11,296 nt of DNA from Promethearchaeia archaeon (GTDB lineage Archaea > Asgardarchaeota > Lokiarchaeia > Sigyniarchaeales > SOKP01). The notes under the pieces were generated by a model. It was given only the letters and a program-made list of their open reading frames with translations, had not been told where the DNA came from and did no database searches. A program made the position numbers and the translations under genes. Of this stretch, positions 1-6,650 are shown piece after piece. The stretch lies in contig JAHQWY010000089.1 in NCBI GenBank assembly GCA_029856445.1, positions 1-11,296 of the forward strand, read 5' to 3'. Numbering within the stretch: the first letter of the stretch is position 1; each line of letters begins with the position of its first letter.

Positions 1-1
1 A

Positions 2-322
2 ATCTCAATCGGTAATAAAGCTATTCATAATTTAGACAATAGGAGTATTTTAAATCTTGTTTTGTTAATATTGAAAGAAATGAGAAAAGTATGGATTTAC
101 AATTATTCTCATAAGAATATTAAAGTAGGGTTTGATGCGCAAGTCTCTAATTTTGCTATTGAAGATTTTAATAAGAACAATCCCAAGATAGATTTGCATT
201 CAAATTTAATCTTTATCGATACAATACCACCTTTTTTTCGAATAAACGGCAAAGAAGCGATGGATCTTGAAACTTTTATTAAAAACGGTCCCTACATTCT
301 TAAAATGGATATTAAATATTAA
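2..322 (+). CDS. Unrecognised protein, C-terminal part only (5' end outside window)
   Basis: The reading frame is open from base 2 to a TAA at 320-322, giving about 106 residues with no stop. The gene therefore probably begins to the left of the window. Internal TTG and ATG codons (62, 80) exist, but none has a clear ribosome binding site, so I treat it as a truncated 3' end. The visible part mixes hydrophobic and basic stretches and ends in a short sequence rich in Ile, Lys and Tyr. I see no transmembrane segment, Cys cluster or nucleotide-binding motif. I do not recognise the family. The next gene begins 16 bases downstream on the same strand, so the two may be co-transcribed. Confidence 0.5.
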   Translation: MSIGNKAIHNLDNRSILNLVLLILKEMRKVWIYNYSHKNIKVGFDAQVSNFAIEDFNKNNPKIDLHSNLIFIDTIPPFFRINGKEAMDLETFIKNGPYILKMDIKY

Positions 323-338
323 TTTTATACAAAAAATA

Positions 339-647
339 ATGAATAATGTTGTAAATAGATATTATGATTTTCGCACTACCATTATTGATCTTATTGCTAA
401 CTTCTCGAAAGAACAAAAATCAGATGTAATCCCCGCATTGATTAAACTAACAAATAAATATTTATCTCAAGAGTTTTCCGAGTTAAATCTTGAATCCATA
501 AAATTAAATGAAGTTATTAAATACTATAAATATGATCGAATTATTTGGATCTTATTCCAATATCTTAGAAGATTGGATAGATTCATAAATACAAAATTAT
601 TTCGAATGAAATATGAATTTTTCCTTCCTCCAAAAATTAAAAGATAA
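339..647 (+). CDS. Small unrecognised helical protein (102 aa)
   Basis: The ATG at 339 is the most credible start. The frame is open further up to a TTG at 267, but that would overlap the preceding gene by 56 bases. From 339 the gap to the previous stop is 16 bases, which fits one transcript. The product is 102 residues, rich in Leu, Ile, Lys, Tyr and Arg, and looks mostly alpha-helical, with a basic, aromatic C-terminus ending PPKIKR. There is no signal peptide, metal site or HTH pattern that I can identify. No strong Shine-Dalgarno sequence precedes the start. Function unknown. The reading frame is real-looking (start, length, tandem arrangement), but protein-level support is weak. Confidence 0.45.
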   Translation: MNNVVNRYYDFRTTIIDLIANFSKEQKSDVIPALIKLTNKYLSQEFSELNLESIKLNEVIKYYKYDRIIWILFQYLRRLDRFINTKLFRMKYEFFLPPKIKR

Positions 648-685
648 AATTAAATTTGTGTAATTTATTAATTTAAATTAAAGAG

Positions 686-694
686 AAAAAAAAA
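686..694 (-). terminator. Oligo-T terminator of the histone gene
   Basis: A run of nine A on the + strand gives nine U in the minus-strand transcript, starting 27 bases past the histone stop codon. Archaeal RNA polymerase commonly stops at such U tracts without a strong hairpin. It sits between the convergent 339-647 gene and the histone gene. Confidence 0.5.
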
Positions 695-721
695 GTTAAT
701 AAATTTAATCTGAAGTATAAT

Positions 722-955
722 TTATCTTGTCGCTGCGCGAATATCCGAGGCAGTAACCCTCTTACGCTTATCCGCTTTACAAATCTTAATAGCCTCCTTT
801 GTCGCATTTGCCGCAGAACTCTCAAGGAAGCCAATCAATTTATCTAAAGCTTCAGCCGCAACCAAATCGGCCCCTTCCTTCTTCATTAATCTTCTAATAG
901 GCGCTTTAGCGATGTAAGTTTCAGCTTTTTTAGGCGGAGCTTTCTTTTTAGCCAT
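722..955 (-). CDS. Archaeal histone with Lys-rich N-terminal tail (77 aa)
   Basis: This is a single histone-fold DNA-binding protein, expected to form dimers and longer hypernucleosome-like filaments that wrap chromosomal DNA. The fold spans about residues 15-77: a first helix with the IRRLMKKEGA stretch (20-29), a long central helix (about 33-60), and a final loop and helix with R64, T68, D71 and I72. R64 and D71 match the conserved Arg-Asp salt bridge of HMfB-type histones. Residues 2-14 form an extra tail with five lysines and two prolines, which methanogen histones of about 67 residues lack. The IAKAPIRRL and RVTASDI stretches resemble eukaryotic H4 more than HMfB. The ATG at 955 is supported by a GGAGG ribosome binding site. 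The gene stands alone with its own promoter and terminator, as expected for an abundant chromatin protein. Confidence 0.95.
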   Translation of the reverse strand: MAKKKAPPKKAETYIAKAPIRRLMKKEGADLVAAEALDKLIGFLESSAANATKEAIKICKADKRKRVTASDIRAATR

Positions 956-962
956 TTTAATT

Positions 963-967
963 CCTCC
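963..967 (-). promoter_or_regulatory. Strong Shine-Dalgarno site of the histone gene
   Basis: Read on the minus strand, GGAGG lies seven bases before the ATG. It is the best ribosome binding site in the window and fixes the start used. It also implies a leadered mRNA. Confidence 0.7.
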
Positions 968-1025
968 ACTTTATTTTTATAGGATTATTATTTAGATGTT
1001 AATTAATTATTACTACACATTTCTA

Positions 1026-1034
1026 TTATATAAA
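1026..1034 (-). promoter_or_regulatory. Candidate TATA box of the histone gene
   Basis: On the minus strand this reads TTATATAAT-like sequence, roughly 75 bases before the start codon. Transcription would begin about 25 bases downstream (near 1002), giving a leader of about 45 bases that contains the GGAGG site. A second TATA-like sequence near 972-982 is too close to the start to leave room for that site, so I prefer this one. Confidence 0.4.
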
Positions 1035-1040
1035 TGTTAT

Positions 1041-1094
1041 GATTCGAATCGATAATCTCTTCATAGAAAATTTTCGAATCGTTATGTTCGAAAA
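1041..1094. promoter_or_regulatory. Cluster of three TTCGAA motifs upstream of the histone promoter
   Basis: Three TTCGAA palindromes occur at 1043-1048, 1073-1078 and 1087-1092. The first sits inside the 10-base palindrome GATTCGAATC (1041-1050). The last two form the inverted repeat TTTTCGAA / TTCGAAAA (1071-1078 and 1087-1094) with an 8-base spacer. The cluster begins about 7 bases upstream of the proposed histone TATA box, where an activator or repressor could act. It is about 430 bases from the regulator gene on the other side. The role is inferred from position only. Confidence 0.35.
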
Positions 1095-1504
1095 TTAGAT
1101 CGTTTTATTAATATGATATTAATTTCTAATACAAATTATTTTTTAGTTTTGTCGGAAATAAATGCGTTATATCTTAATTTTTCATTTTTTCACTTTTATT
1201 AATATTTCAATAAATCTTAAAGAAATTTAATTAACCCATTATTAACCATTGTAAAATTTTTATCATACCCAGAGTTTCAAAAAATCTAAATTGAATTTAA
1301 TTGGACCATGAAAATACTACTTTTTAAATTTCTTAGATTCAAATATTTTTAAGATAAAAATTAAATGATTTAAGCTTTAAACTTTAATATTCTTCTCCTA
1401 CTCTATTTTATCTAAATTTTTTGTAAAAAATAAAATTAAAATATAAGATGTTTGACTATTTCATTATAGTTAAAAAATAATAATGTTTTCAATATAGATT
1501 TCAA
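1095..1504. other. AT-rich intergenic stretch with no gene seen
   Basis: I see no credible reading frame, tRNA or other RNA gene here. The stretch is very AT-rich. The only local pattern noted is a pair of TTAACC direct repeats 11 bases apart (1231-1236 and 1242-1247), roughly one helical turn, too short to interpret. The promoter of the 1522 gene should lie in its last part. TATA-like sequences occur near 1469-1483 and 1490-1497, but I cannot choose between them. Confidence 0.5.
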
Positions 1505-1517
1505 GGTAATTTGTACC
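1505..1517 (+). promoter_or_regulatory. Inverted repeat GGTA-N5-TACC just before the TrmB-like gene
   Basis: The 13-base element ends four bases before the ATG at 1522. TrmB-family regulators bind short inverted repeats near promoters, so this could be an autoregulatory operator. The arms are only 4 bases, so chance occurrence is possible. Confidence 0.25.
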
Positions 1518-1521
1518 AAAT

Positions 1522-2343
1522 ATGAATGAACTAGACGAATCAGAAATTGAGGAAGCACTTCAAACATTAAATTTTACCAAAAATGATTCAAAAGTACTGT
1601 TAACTTTATGTAAATATAAGATATTAAGCCCTGCTGACATTGCCAAACATTCAGGTGTAGATAGAGCAAGGGTTTATGATTCTTTAAACAGATTAATAGA
1701 GAAGGGCTTTATTCAAAAAGAACCTATTAAGAGAGGAGCTAATTACCAAGTTATTCCGATAGAGAGAATATTTAAGGTAATACGGGATGAATATAAACAA
1801 AAAATTGAGGATACTTTAGTACTTGAAAAAGTAATTGCTGAACTTGAGGTTTCAAAAGAAGAAACTGAACCTCGCGTTTGGGCGATAAGTTCAAGGTCTA
1901 AAATTAGAAAAAAAATAAAAGAGCTAATTAATGTTGCAAAAGAGAGAATTTTTTTTATTCTAACTCCTGATTTACTTATGAATGAATTAGGAGGATTTGA
2001 GTGGATTTTACGAGAATTATGGAATAAAAAGTTTTCTTCTGATATTCAGATTGTTATCGCATTGAAATATAACGAGAGCTTAAAAGAGGAAATAAAAAAA
2101 TTACTAAAAATATCAATTGTCATCCACTCAATTGAAGGAGATAGTGTATTACCTTTCGGTCTATTGATTGTAGATAACCAATTTTTGCTTACTACACTTG
2201 ATCAGGTAAAAGAAGCACCAGAATACACTTCGGGATTATGGTTAGAGAATGGTACTCCAAAACAAATTATAGGATATGAGCATCTTTTTAAATACTTTAT
2301 TACGAGCCAATGTAAACTAATCCAATTAACTCCCAAAAAATAG
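1522..2343 (+). CDS. TrmB-family transcriptional regulator (273 aa)
   Basis: A DNA-binding regulator of the archaeal TrmB type, acting in the cytoplasm. Residues about 10-78 form a winged helix: a first helix (LNFTKNDSKVLLTL), then SPADIAKHSGV and the recognition helix DRARVYDSLNRLIEKGF (about 47-63), followed by the wing. A coiled-coil linker (about 85-112), probably for dimerisation, leads to a C-terminal domain (117-273) of the phospholipase-D-like TrmB fold. That fold begins with the typical RVWAISSRSKIRKKIKELI pattern. In characterised relatives this domain binds sugars; the ligand here cannot be read. The ATG is used; a weak AAGG lies about 15 bases upstream, so the mRNA may be leaderless or weakly initiated. 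The small GTPase starts 149 bases downstream on the same strand. Family assignment is solid, regulon unknown. Confidence 0.85.
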   Translation: MNELDESEIEEALQTLNFTKNDSKVLLTLCKYKILSPADIAKHSGVDRARVYDSLNRLIEKGFIQKEPIKRGANYQVIPIERIFKVIRDEYKQKIEDTLVLEKVIAELEVSKEETEPRVWAISSRSKIRKKIKELINVAKERIFFILTPDLLMNELGGFEWILRELWNKKFSSDIQIVIALKYNESLKEEIKKLLKISIVIHSIEGDSVLPFGLLIVDNQFLLTTLDQVKEAPEYTSGLWLENGTPKQIIGYEHLFKYFITSQCKLIQLTPKK

Positions 2344-2477
2344 CAATATGTAAGATAAAGATTATTATAAAGAAGCTAATCAAAATTTTGTAAAAAAATA
2401 TATATTTTACTTAAGCAAAATAATTAATATAAGCCAAGAATTAGGATCAAATTCTATTAAAATAAAGGAAAAATATT

Positions 2478-2484
2478 GGGGGGT
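2478..2484 (+). promoter_or_regulatory. G-rich ribosome binding site deciding a TTG start
   Basis: GGGGGGT ends eight bases before the TTG at 2493. No in-frame ATG lies near the conserved N-terminal strand of the GTPase, so this site supports TTG initiation. Confidence 0.5.
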
Positions 2485-2492
2485 AATATAGT

Positions 2493-3050
2493 TTGTCATA
2501 TCGAGGTAAGGTAATTTTGTGTGGAGATGCGGGAGTTGGAAAAACAAGCCTTTTAGCACGCTACGTAGATGATTTATTTAGTGAAGAATATATACAAACT
2601 GTTGGAGCTAATTTTTTAATAAAAGAAATAGATATAAGCATTATTATTGATATGCTTGATCTAAAAAATCCAAATTTAAAAAAGGATATCAAAGAAAAAG
2701 GATTTAAGCTATATTTCTGGGATATTGGCGGTCAAAGACAATCACTTTTTTCCACGGAATATTATTTTGTTCAAGCTGTTGGAGCTATGGTTATTTTTAG
2801 CTTAGATCAATCTGAATCATTCAAAAATATTGATTTTTGGATATCGAAATTAAAAGAATTAAGTGGTGATATTCCATATATATTGGTAGGTAATAAATTG
2901 GATTTAGAAAGAAAAATTGATAAAGAAGAGATAAATAAAAAACTTAAAAAGTTAGGAATACAATATTTTGAAACCTCTGCAAAATTAAATGAGAATGTAG
3001 ATAAAGCTTTTGAGAGCTTATCTGTCCAAATTTTGAATAATTTAAAATAA
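2493..3050 (+). CDS. Ras/Arf-superfamily small GTPase (185 aa)
   Basis: A complete small GTPase with all five G motifs: G1 (P loop) GDAGVGKTS at 11-19, a candidate G2 Thr at T36, G3 WDIGGQ at 76-81, G4 NKLD at 134-137 and G5 TSAK at 161-164. Q81 is in the position of the catalytic Gln of Ras. The WDxGGQ form of G3 is like Arf and G-alpha proteins. Between G2 and G3 there are about 20 residues more than in Ras (about 48-70, Asp/Lys rich), which lengthens the interswitch region. There is no C-terminal Cys for prenylation and no N-terminal Gly signal for myristoylation, so the protein is either cytosolic or recruited by a partner. The start is TTG with a G-rich site upstream. Such GTPases are unusually many in Asgard genomes. 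Its upstream neighbour is a TrmB regulator. The cellular role cannot be read. Confidence 0.9.
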   Translation: MSYRGKVILCGDAGVGKTSLLARYVDDLFSEEYIQTVGANFLIKEIDISIIIDMLDLKNPNLKKDIKEKGFKLYFWDIGGQRQSLFSTEYYFVQAVGAMVIFSLDQSESFKNIDFWISKLKELSGDIPYILVGNKLDLERKIDKEEINKKLKKLGIQYFETSAKLNENVDKAFESLSVQILNNLK

Positions 3051-3137
3051 TTACTAAATAATCTTAAATATTAAAGTCTATTTTTATCTTCAAGAACTTC
3101 ATCTTTTATTTTCAGTGTGTTCAATCATCCGAAAATT

Positions 3138-3869
3138 ATGAGTGCCTTACTGATTCCTGTTGCTCCTCTATCAAGGACGAAATCCCGTCTAAAGGATTGC
3201 TTTTCGGTGGAAAAACTTAAAGAATTTACTATTGCAATGTTTAAAGACCTTGCAAAAACTTTAACTGAAGTTAGATGTTTCGAACATAAAATTGTATATT
3301 GTTATACTCCAGAAATTTTAGAACTCGCAGAAAATTTTGGTTTAATTGGCATTAAAGAAGATATATCAGGTGTCCCAAAATCCTTTGATGATGTAATAAG
3401 CGAATTCAATAAATTGGCAGTTGAAAAATTTGATGTTACCCAAACAACTATTACATTCTTAGATCTAGTTTTAATAAATTCAAAAAATTTTTATGAAATT
3501 AATACTCTTGTAAAAGAAAACCAATTAGTTGTTTGCCCGGCTATTCATTCTGCTGGAGTTTCAATATTAGGTAGAAATCCACCTGATATTATACCCTCTT
3601 TTTTTTCAGATCCAAATACTCCTTCATTAGTGGCATTATTGAACGATGCTAATAATAAAGGAATAGAAAAACTGATTATATATGATTCTTTTAGAGCTGG
3701 TTTTGATATTGACATCAAACAAGATTTGGTTTTGGCTTATGAATACTTAAAAATTTTTAATTTGAAAAATACTGAGGTTTTTAAATTCCTAAAAAAAAAC
3801 CTGAAATTCTCTCTGATGAAAAGAAATGCTAATAACAATCGCACTTTCGATATTGTAGGAAAAAAATAA
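3138..3869 (+). CDS. cofC: 2-phospho-L-lactate guanylyltransferase CofC (243 aa)
   Basis: CofC activates 2-phospholactate (or phosphoenolpyruvate) with GTP to make the guanylylated precursor that CofD joins to Fo in coenzyme F420 synthesis. The N-terminus has the family signature IPVAPLSRTKSRL (residues 6-18), a nucleotide-binding loop. It is followed by the helix with AMFKDL, a central FLDLVLIN segment where the family has its metal-binding Asp, and a C-terminal block with VVCPAIHSAGVSILGRNPP and RAGFDIDIKQDL. A GTG at 3117 would add seven residues, but the ATG at 3138 starts exactly at the conserved strand and is preferred. The C-terminal tail after about residue 200 is longer than usual and basic. 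The gene converges on the coiled-coil gene, with four bases between the stops. F420 use fits the redox genes at the right end. Confidence 0.85.
   Translation: MSALLIPVAPLSRTKSRLKDCFSVEKLKEFTIAMFKDLAKTLTEVRCFEHKIVYCYTPEILELAENFGLIGIKEDISGVPKSFDDVISEFNKLAVEKFDVTQTTITFLDLVLINSKNFYEINTLVKENQLVVCPAIHSAGVSILGRNPPDIIPSFFSDPNTPSLVALLNDANNKGIEKLIIYDSFRAGFDIDIKQDLVLAYEYLKIFNLKNTEVFKFLKKNLKFSLMKRNANNNRTFDIVGKK
3860..3866 (-). terminator. Possible U-tract terminator of the SerS operon
   Basis: Seven A on the + strand give seven U in the minus-strand transcript, about ten bases past the coiled-coil stop. It lies inside the end of the converging cofC gene, so the two transcripts probably overlap slightly. 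Weak evidence. Confidence 0.3.
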
Positions 3870-3873
3870 TATA

Positions 3874-5106
3874 TCAAAAAGTAAAAACAATATTTAGCTT
3901 TATCTGTTCTCCTATTTTATCCTCAACAAGCGTTTGGAATTCTTCCCTTTCATTTTTTAAAGAATTTAAGTACCTTGTATAATCTTTGTTTTTTCGTGCG
4001 TAATCATTTTGAGCATGTTCTAGTTTAATTGTATTATTTGAAATGTCATTTTTCAAACGGTCTAATTTTTCTGCTAAACCTGCTGTTTGAATTTGTTCTT
4101 CTATTGACTTTATTTGTTCTTTAAGCTGTAAATATTCTTCAATATTAGTTTGAAGTATTTTCTCATCAAAGATTGCATTGATATGTTCAATAGTTTTTTG
4201 TTTCGTATCAGTTTTAAGATTTAACTTATTTTCTTCCAATACATGTCTTACTTGTACCATCAAACTAGTAAATTTAGGTAAATCTTTTCTTTCTGAAGCG
4301 AGTATTTTAATTGGATTTTTAAGGAAATCTCTTAAGTAATTTAAATCTATATTGGTAATATGAAGATTTCCCTTTTCTAATTCAAATTTAAATTTCTTCA
4401 GTGCCTTTTTAAAGCCGATTTCATCATTTATTTTCATTTGAAGCTTAAATAATTTATCTTTTTCAACTTCTAAATCCTTAAATAAGTTGTTTTTTTCAAG
4501 TTTTAGAAGTTGTGTATTTAGTTCATCTTGTTTCTTTTCCCTTTCTTCTAATTCAATTTCAAATTGATCTAAATCTGCTTTAGCATGTTCAATATTCTCT
4601 TTTAATGAAAATAATTTAGGTAATTTTTTTAATAGATATTCAGCCTCTTTTACTTCATTATATTTCTTTCTCATAAATTCGTCTAAATTGGCTTGATTTT
4701 TGCCCAATTTGCGAGTAATATAGTTCAATTCTTTAATTTGAGGTTGAACCTCTTTCTGAAATTTTGGTAACGACTTTCTCGCAATTTCATTAATGCTTGT
4801 AAATAACCTTTTAATCGAATTTAGTAAATCCAATGTGTTATCATAGGTTATATCTTCTTCAGGAACCTCAATCTCATCTATTTCTTTTCTAATTCGATCT
4901 GAGAAAAAATGAAGTGATTTTTGAGCCTTCTGATCAATTTTTCCCTCTTCAATTTCTAAGAAATGATCCAAACATACTTTAATTTCGATTAGATTTTCTC
5001 TAATTTCTAAAATTAACTTCTTTAGAACTTTTTTTATTTTAGAAAAAATATTATTGATTTTTTCAGTATAAAATTCTTCAAAATCCTCTAAATTTTTTTC
5101 AATCAT
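3874..5106 (-). CDS. Long coiled-coil protein of unknown function (410 aa)
   Basis: Almost the whole length is charged, Glu/Lys/Leu-rich sequence with heptad-like spacing, especially about residues 1-60, 135-245 and 320-400, separated by less regular parts (about 80-90 and 255-290, the latter with several Pro and Phe). I see no Walker A or B motif, so it is not an intact SMC or Rad50 ATPase, and no signal peptide or membrane segment. It ends in a short hydrophobic strand (KLNIVFTF). The ATG at 5106 lies 18 bases after the SerS stop, so it is the third gene of that operon. Its stop is UGA, which matters because UGA appears to be read as selenocysteine elsewhere in this window. Possible roles are structural or scaffolding. 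I cannot name a family. Confidence 0.8.
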   Translation of the reverse strand: MIEKNLEDFEEFYTEKINNIFSKIKKVLKKLILEIRENLIEIKVCLDHFLEIEEGKIDQKAQKSLHFFSDRIRKEIDEIEVPEEDITYDNTLDLLNSIKRLFTSINEIARKSLPKFQKEVQPQIKELNYITRKLGKNQANLDEFMRKKYNEVKEAEYLLKKLPKLFSLKENIEHAKADLDQFEIELEEREKKQDELNTQLLKLEKNNLFKDLEVEKDKLFKLQMKINDEIGFKKALKKFKFELEKGNLHITNIDLNYLRDFLKNPIKILASERKDLPKFTSLMVQVRHVLEENKLNLKTDTKQKTIEHINAIFDEKILQTNIEEYLQLKEQIKSIEEQIQTAGLAEKLDRLKNDISNNTIKLEHAQNDYARKNKDYTRYLNSLKNEREEFQTLVEDKIGEQIKLNIVFTF

Positions 5107-5124
5107 TTTATACTCTAATTATAT

Positions 5125-6414
5125 CTATTTTATTGGTTTAATAATCTTTCTGCCATTCATATATTTTTGAAGTACTTTGGGAACAACTATTGAATGGTCT
5201 TCTTGTTGATAGTTTTCTAAAATACAACAAATTGTACGCGAAGTAGCAATCGCAGTTGAGTTTAAAGTATGGACAATTTCCTTTGGTTGATCACTCCCAA
5301 CTAAACCCATTCTGATTTTTAATTTTCTTGCTTGATAATCTAAACAATTTGTGCATGATACTAATTCTCTATATGTTTCTGAAGCAGGAAACCATACTTC
5401 TAAGTCATATTTCTTAGCAGCATTATCATTTAATTCCCCAGAGGCAACATTAACAATCCTATATGGAAGTTCTAATTCCTTATAAATCTCTTCAGAATTT
5501 GCTAATAACTCTTCGTGGTACTGCCATGATTCTTCAGGTTTGCTGAAAATAAATTGTTCTACTTTTTCAAATCGATGCACTCTAAATATTCCTAGTGTAT
5601 CTTTACCATGAGATCCTGCTTCTCTTCGAAAACAGGAAGAAATTCCTGCATATTTCAATGGTAACTTTTCAGGATCGATTATTTCATCATAATGATAAGC
5701 CGCTAAGGTCTGTTCAGAAGTAGCAATCATATATAGATCATCTTCCTCAATTTTATAAAGTGAATCTTCGAATTGTGCTAATTCTGCTGCGGCTTTCATT
5801 ATCTCGTATTTAGTGAAAAAAGGGGTCCACATTGGAATAAAATTCTTGCTAGTAATTTTGTCTAATGCAAATTGTAATAATGCTAAATTCATATAAACAA
5901 GATCTCCTTTAAGGTAGTAAAATCTTGATCCTGCTATTTCTGATGCCTTTTTTGTATCCGCACCATCTATTATCGAGATTAAATCAACATGCGACAGTGG
6001 TTTAAACCCGAATTTTGGAATTTCACCAACAACTCTTACAATTTCATTCTCATCTTCAGTTTCACCAATTGGTACTGAATCATGTAATACATTTCCTACT
6101 ACATAGCGATATTTTTCTCTTTGCTCAAAAAAATCAGTTCTTTGTGTTTCTAATTTATCAATTTCTGTCTTTATTTCTTTAGATTTTTTTATAGCTTCCT
6201 CAGCTTTTTCATTTTCTCCTTTTTTCCTCAATTCCCCGATTTGAGCAGAAATATCATTTCTTTGTTTCCTTAAATCCTGTAATTTTTGAAGGATATCTCG
6301 CCACTTAATATCATACTCTAAAACTTTTTCTGCATTTGAAGGATCCTTAAATCGTTTCTTTTCTGATTCAATTATTTTTTCAACATTTGTTCGAAACAAC
6401 TCTATATCAAGCAT
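5125..6414 (-). CDS. serS: Seryl-tRNA synthetase, class II (429 aa)
   Basis: Charges tRNA-Ser with serine, and in selenoprotein-making cells also tRNA-Sec. Residues about 1-110 form the tRNA-binding arm, a long antiparallel coiled coil rich in Lys and Glu. The catalytic domain follows: TSEQ (232-235), the serine-binding region; motif 2, CFRREAGSHGKDTLGIFRVH (261-280); the ELVSCTNCLDYQAR block (350-363); and motif 3 with SRTICCILENYQQED (392-406). It is the common SerS, not the rare zinc-dependent type of some methanogens. TSEQ, the VASGELN stretch and the CTNCLDYQAR block resemble eukaryotic cytosolic SerS more than bacterial enzymes, which have TAEVPLTN at the first site. It is the middle gene of a three-gene operon, 18 bases from each neighbour. 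The stop is TAG. Confidence 0.97.
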   Translation of the reverse strand: MLDIELFRTNVEKIIESEKKRFKDPSNAEKVLEYDIKWRDILQKLQDLRKQRNDISAQIGELRKKGENEKAEEAIKKSKEIKTEIDKLETQRTDFFEQREKYRYVVGNVLHDSVPIGETEDENEIVRVVGEIPKFGFKPLSHVDLISIIDGADTKKASEIAGSRFYYLKGDLVYMNLALLQFALDKITSKNFIPMWTPFFTKYEIMKAAAELAQFEDSLYKIEEDDLYMIATSEQTLAAYHYDEIIDPEKLPLKYAGISSCFRREAGSHGKDTLGIFRVHRFEKVEQFIFSKPEESWQYHEELLANSEEIYKELELPYRIVNVASGELNDNAAKKYDLEVWFPASETYRELVSCTNCLDYQARKLKIRMGLVGSDQPKEIVHTLNSTAIATSRTICCILENYQQEDHSIVVPKVLQKYMNGRKIIKPIK

Positions 6415-6432
6415 ATAAAAACCCTATTCTAT

Positions 6433-6618
6433 TTAATCATGGTGAATTCTTTCAGTGATGGTAGAACGAGCTAAGGCTGTCTTGATCTTTCTCTTATCAT
6501 AACCAACAGTCTCAATAATTTTCATTATTTTTATTCTTCTGGCTTTACCCTTCAAACCTTCTTCTGCCATAAATTCCTTAGCGAATTCTTCTTTCTTAGT
6601 TTCTTCTTGTTGTGCCAT
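6433..6618 (-). CDS. Small basic protein of unknown function (61 aa), first gene of the SerS operon
   Basis: The ATG at 6618 gives a 61-residue protein: an acidic, Gln/Glu/Lys-rich start (about 1-16), then a strongly basic part (LKGKARRIKIMKIIETVGYD, 21-40) and a C-terminus ending RSTITERIHHD. A TTG ten codons further up is possible but has no ribosome binding site. The second half could bind nucleic acid, but I see no known HTH, KH or zinc motif. No Shine-Dalgarno sequence precedes the ATG, so the mRNA may be leaderless. The gene ends 18 bases before SerS and is divergent from the M1 peptidase. Tight linkage to SerS suggests a translation-related role, which is inference only. Confidence 0.65.
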   Translation of the reverse strand: MAQQEETKKEEFAKEFMAEEGLKGKARRIKIMKIIETVGYDKRKIKTALARSTITERIHHD

Positions 6619-6650
6619 ATAAATTAGTAATTTTGAATTATTTTTCAATT

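Noticed and set aside
1041..1050. GATTCGAATC resembles the T-loop of a tRNA (TTCGAAT).
   Set aside because: The flanks do not form a 5-pair T stem, and there is no acceptor, D or anticodon arm around it on either strand.
3117..3137. A GTG start adding seven residues to CofC.
   Set aside because: The family normally begins at the strand that starts with the ATG at 3138, and there is no ribosome binding site for the GTG.
6619..6648. A TTG start adding ten residues to the small basic protein.
   Set aside because: No ribosome binding site is present, the added residues do not look conserved in type, and the ATG at 6618 is more ordinary.
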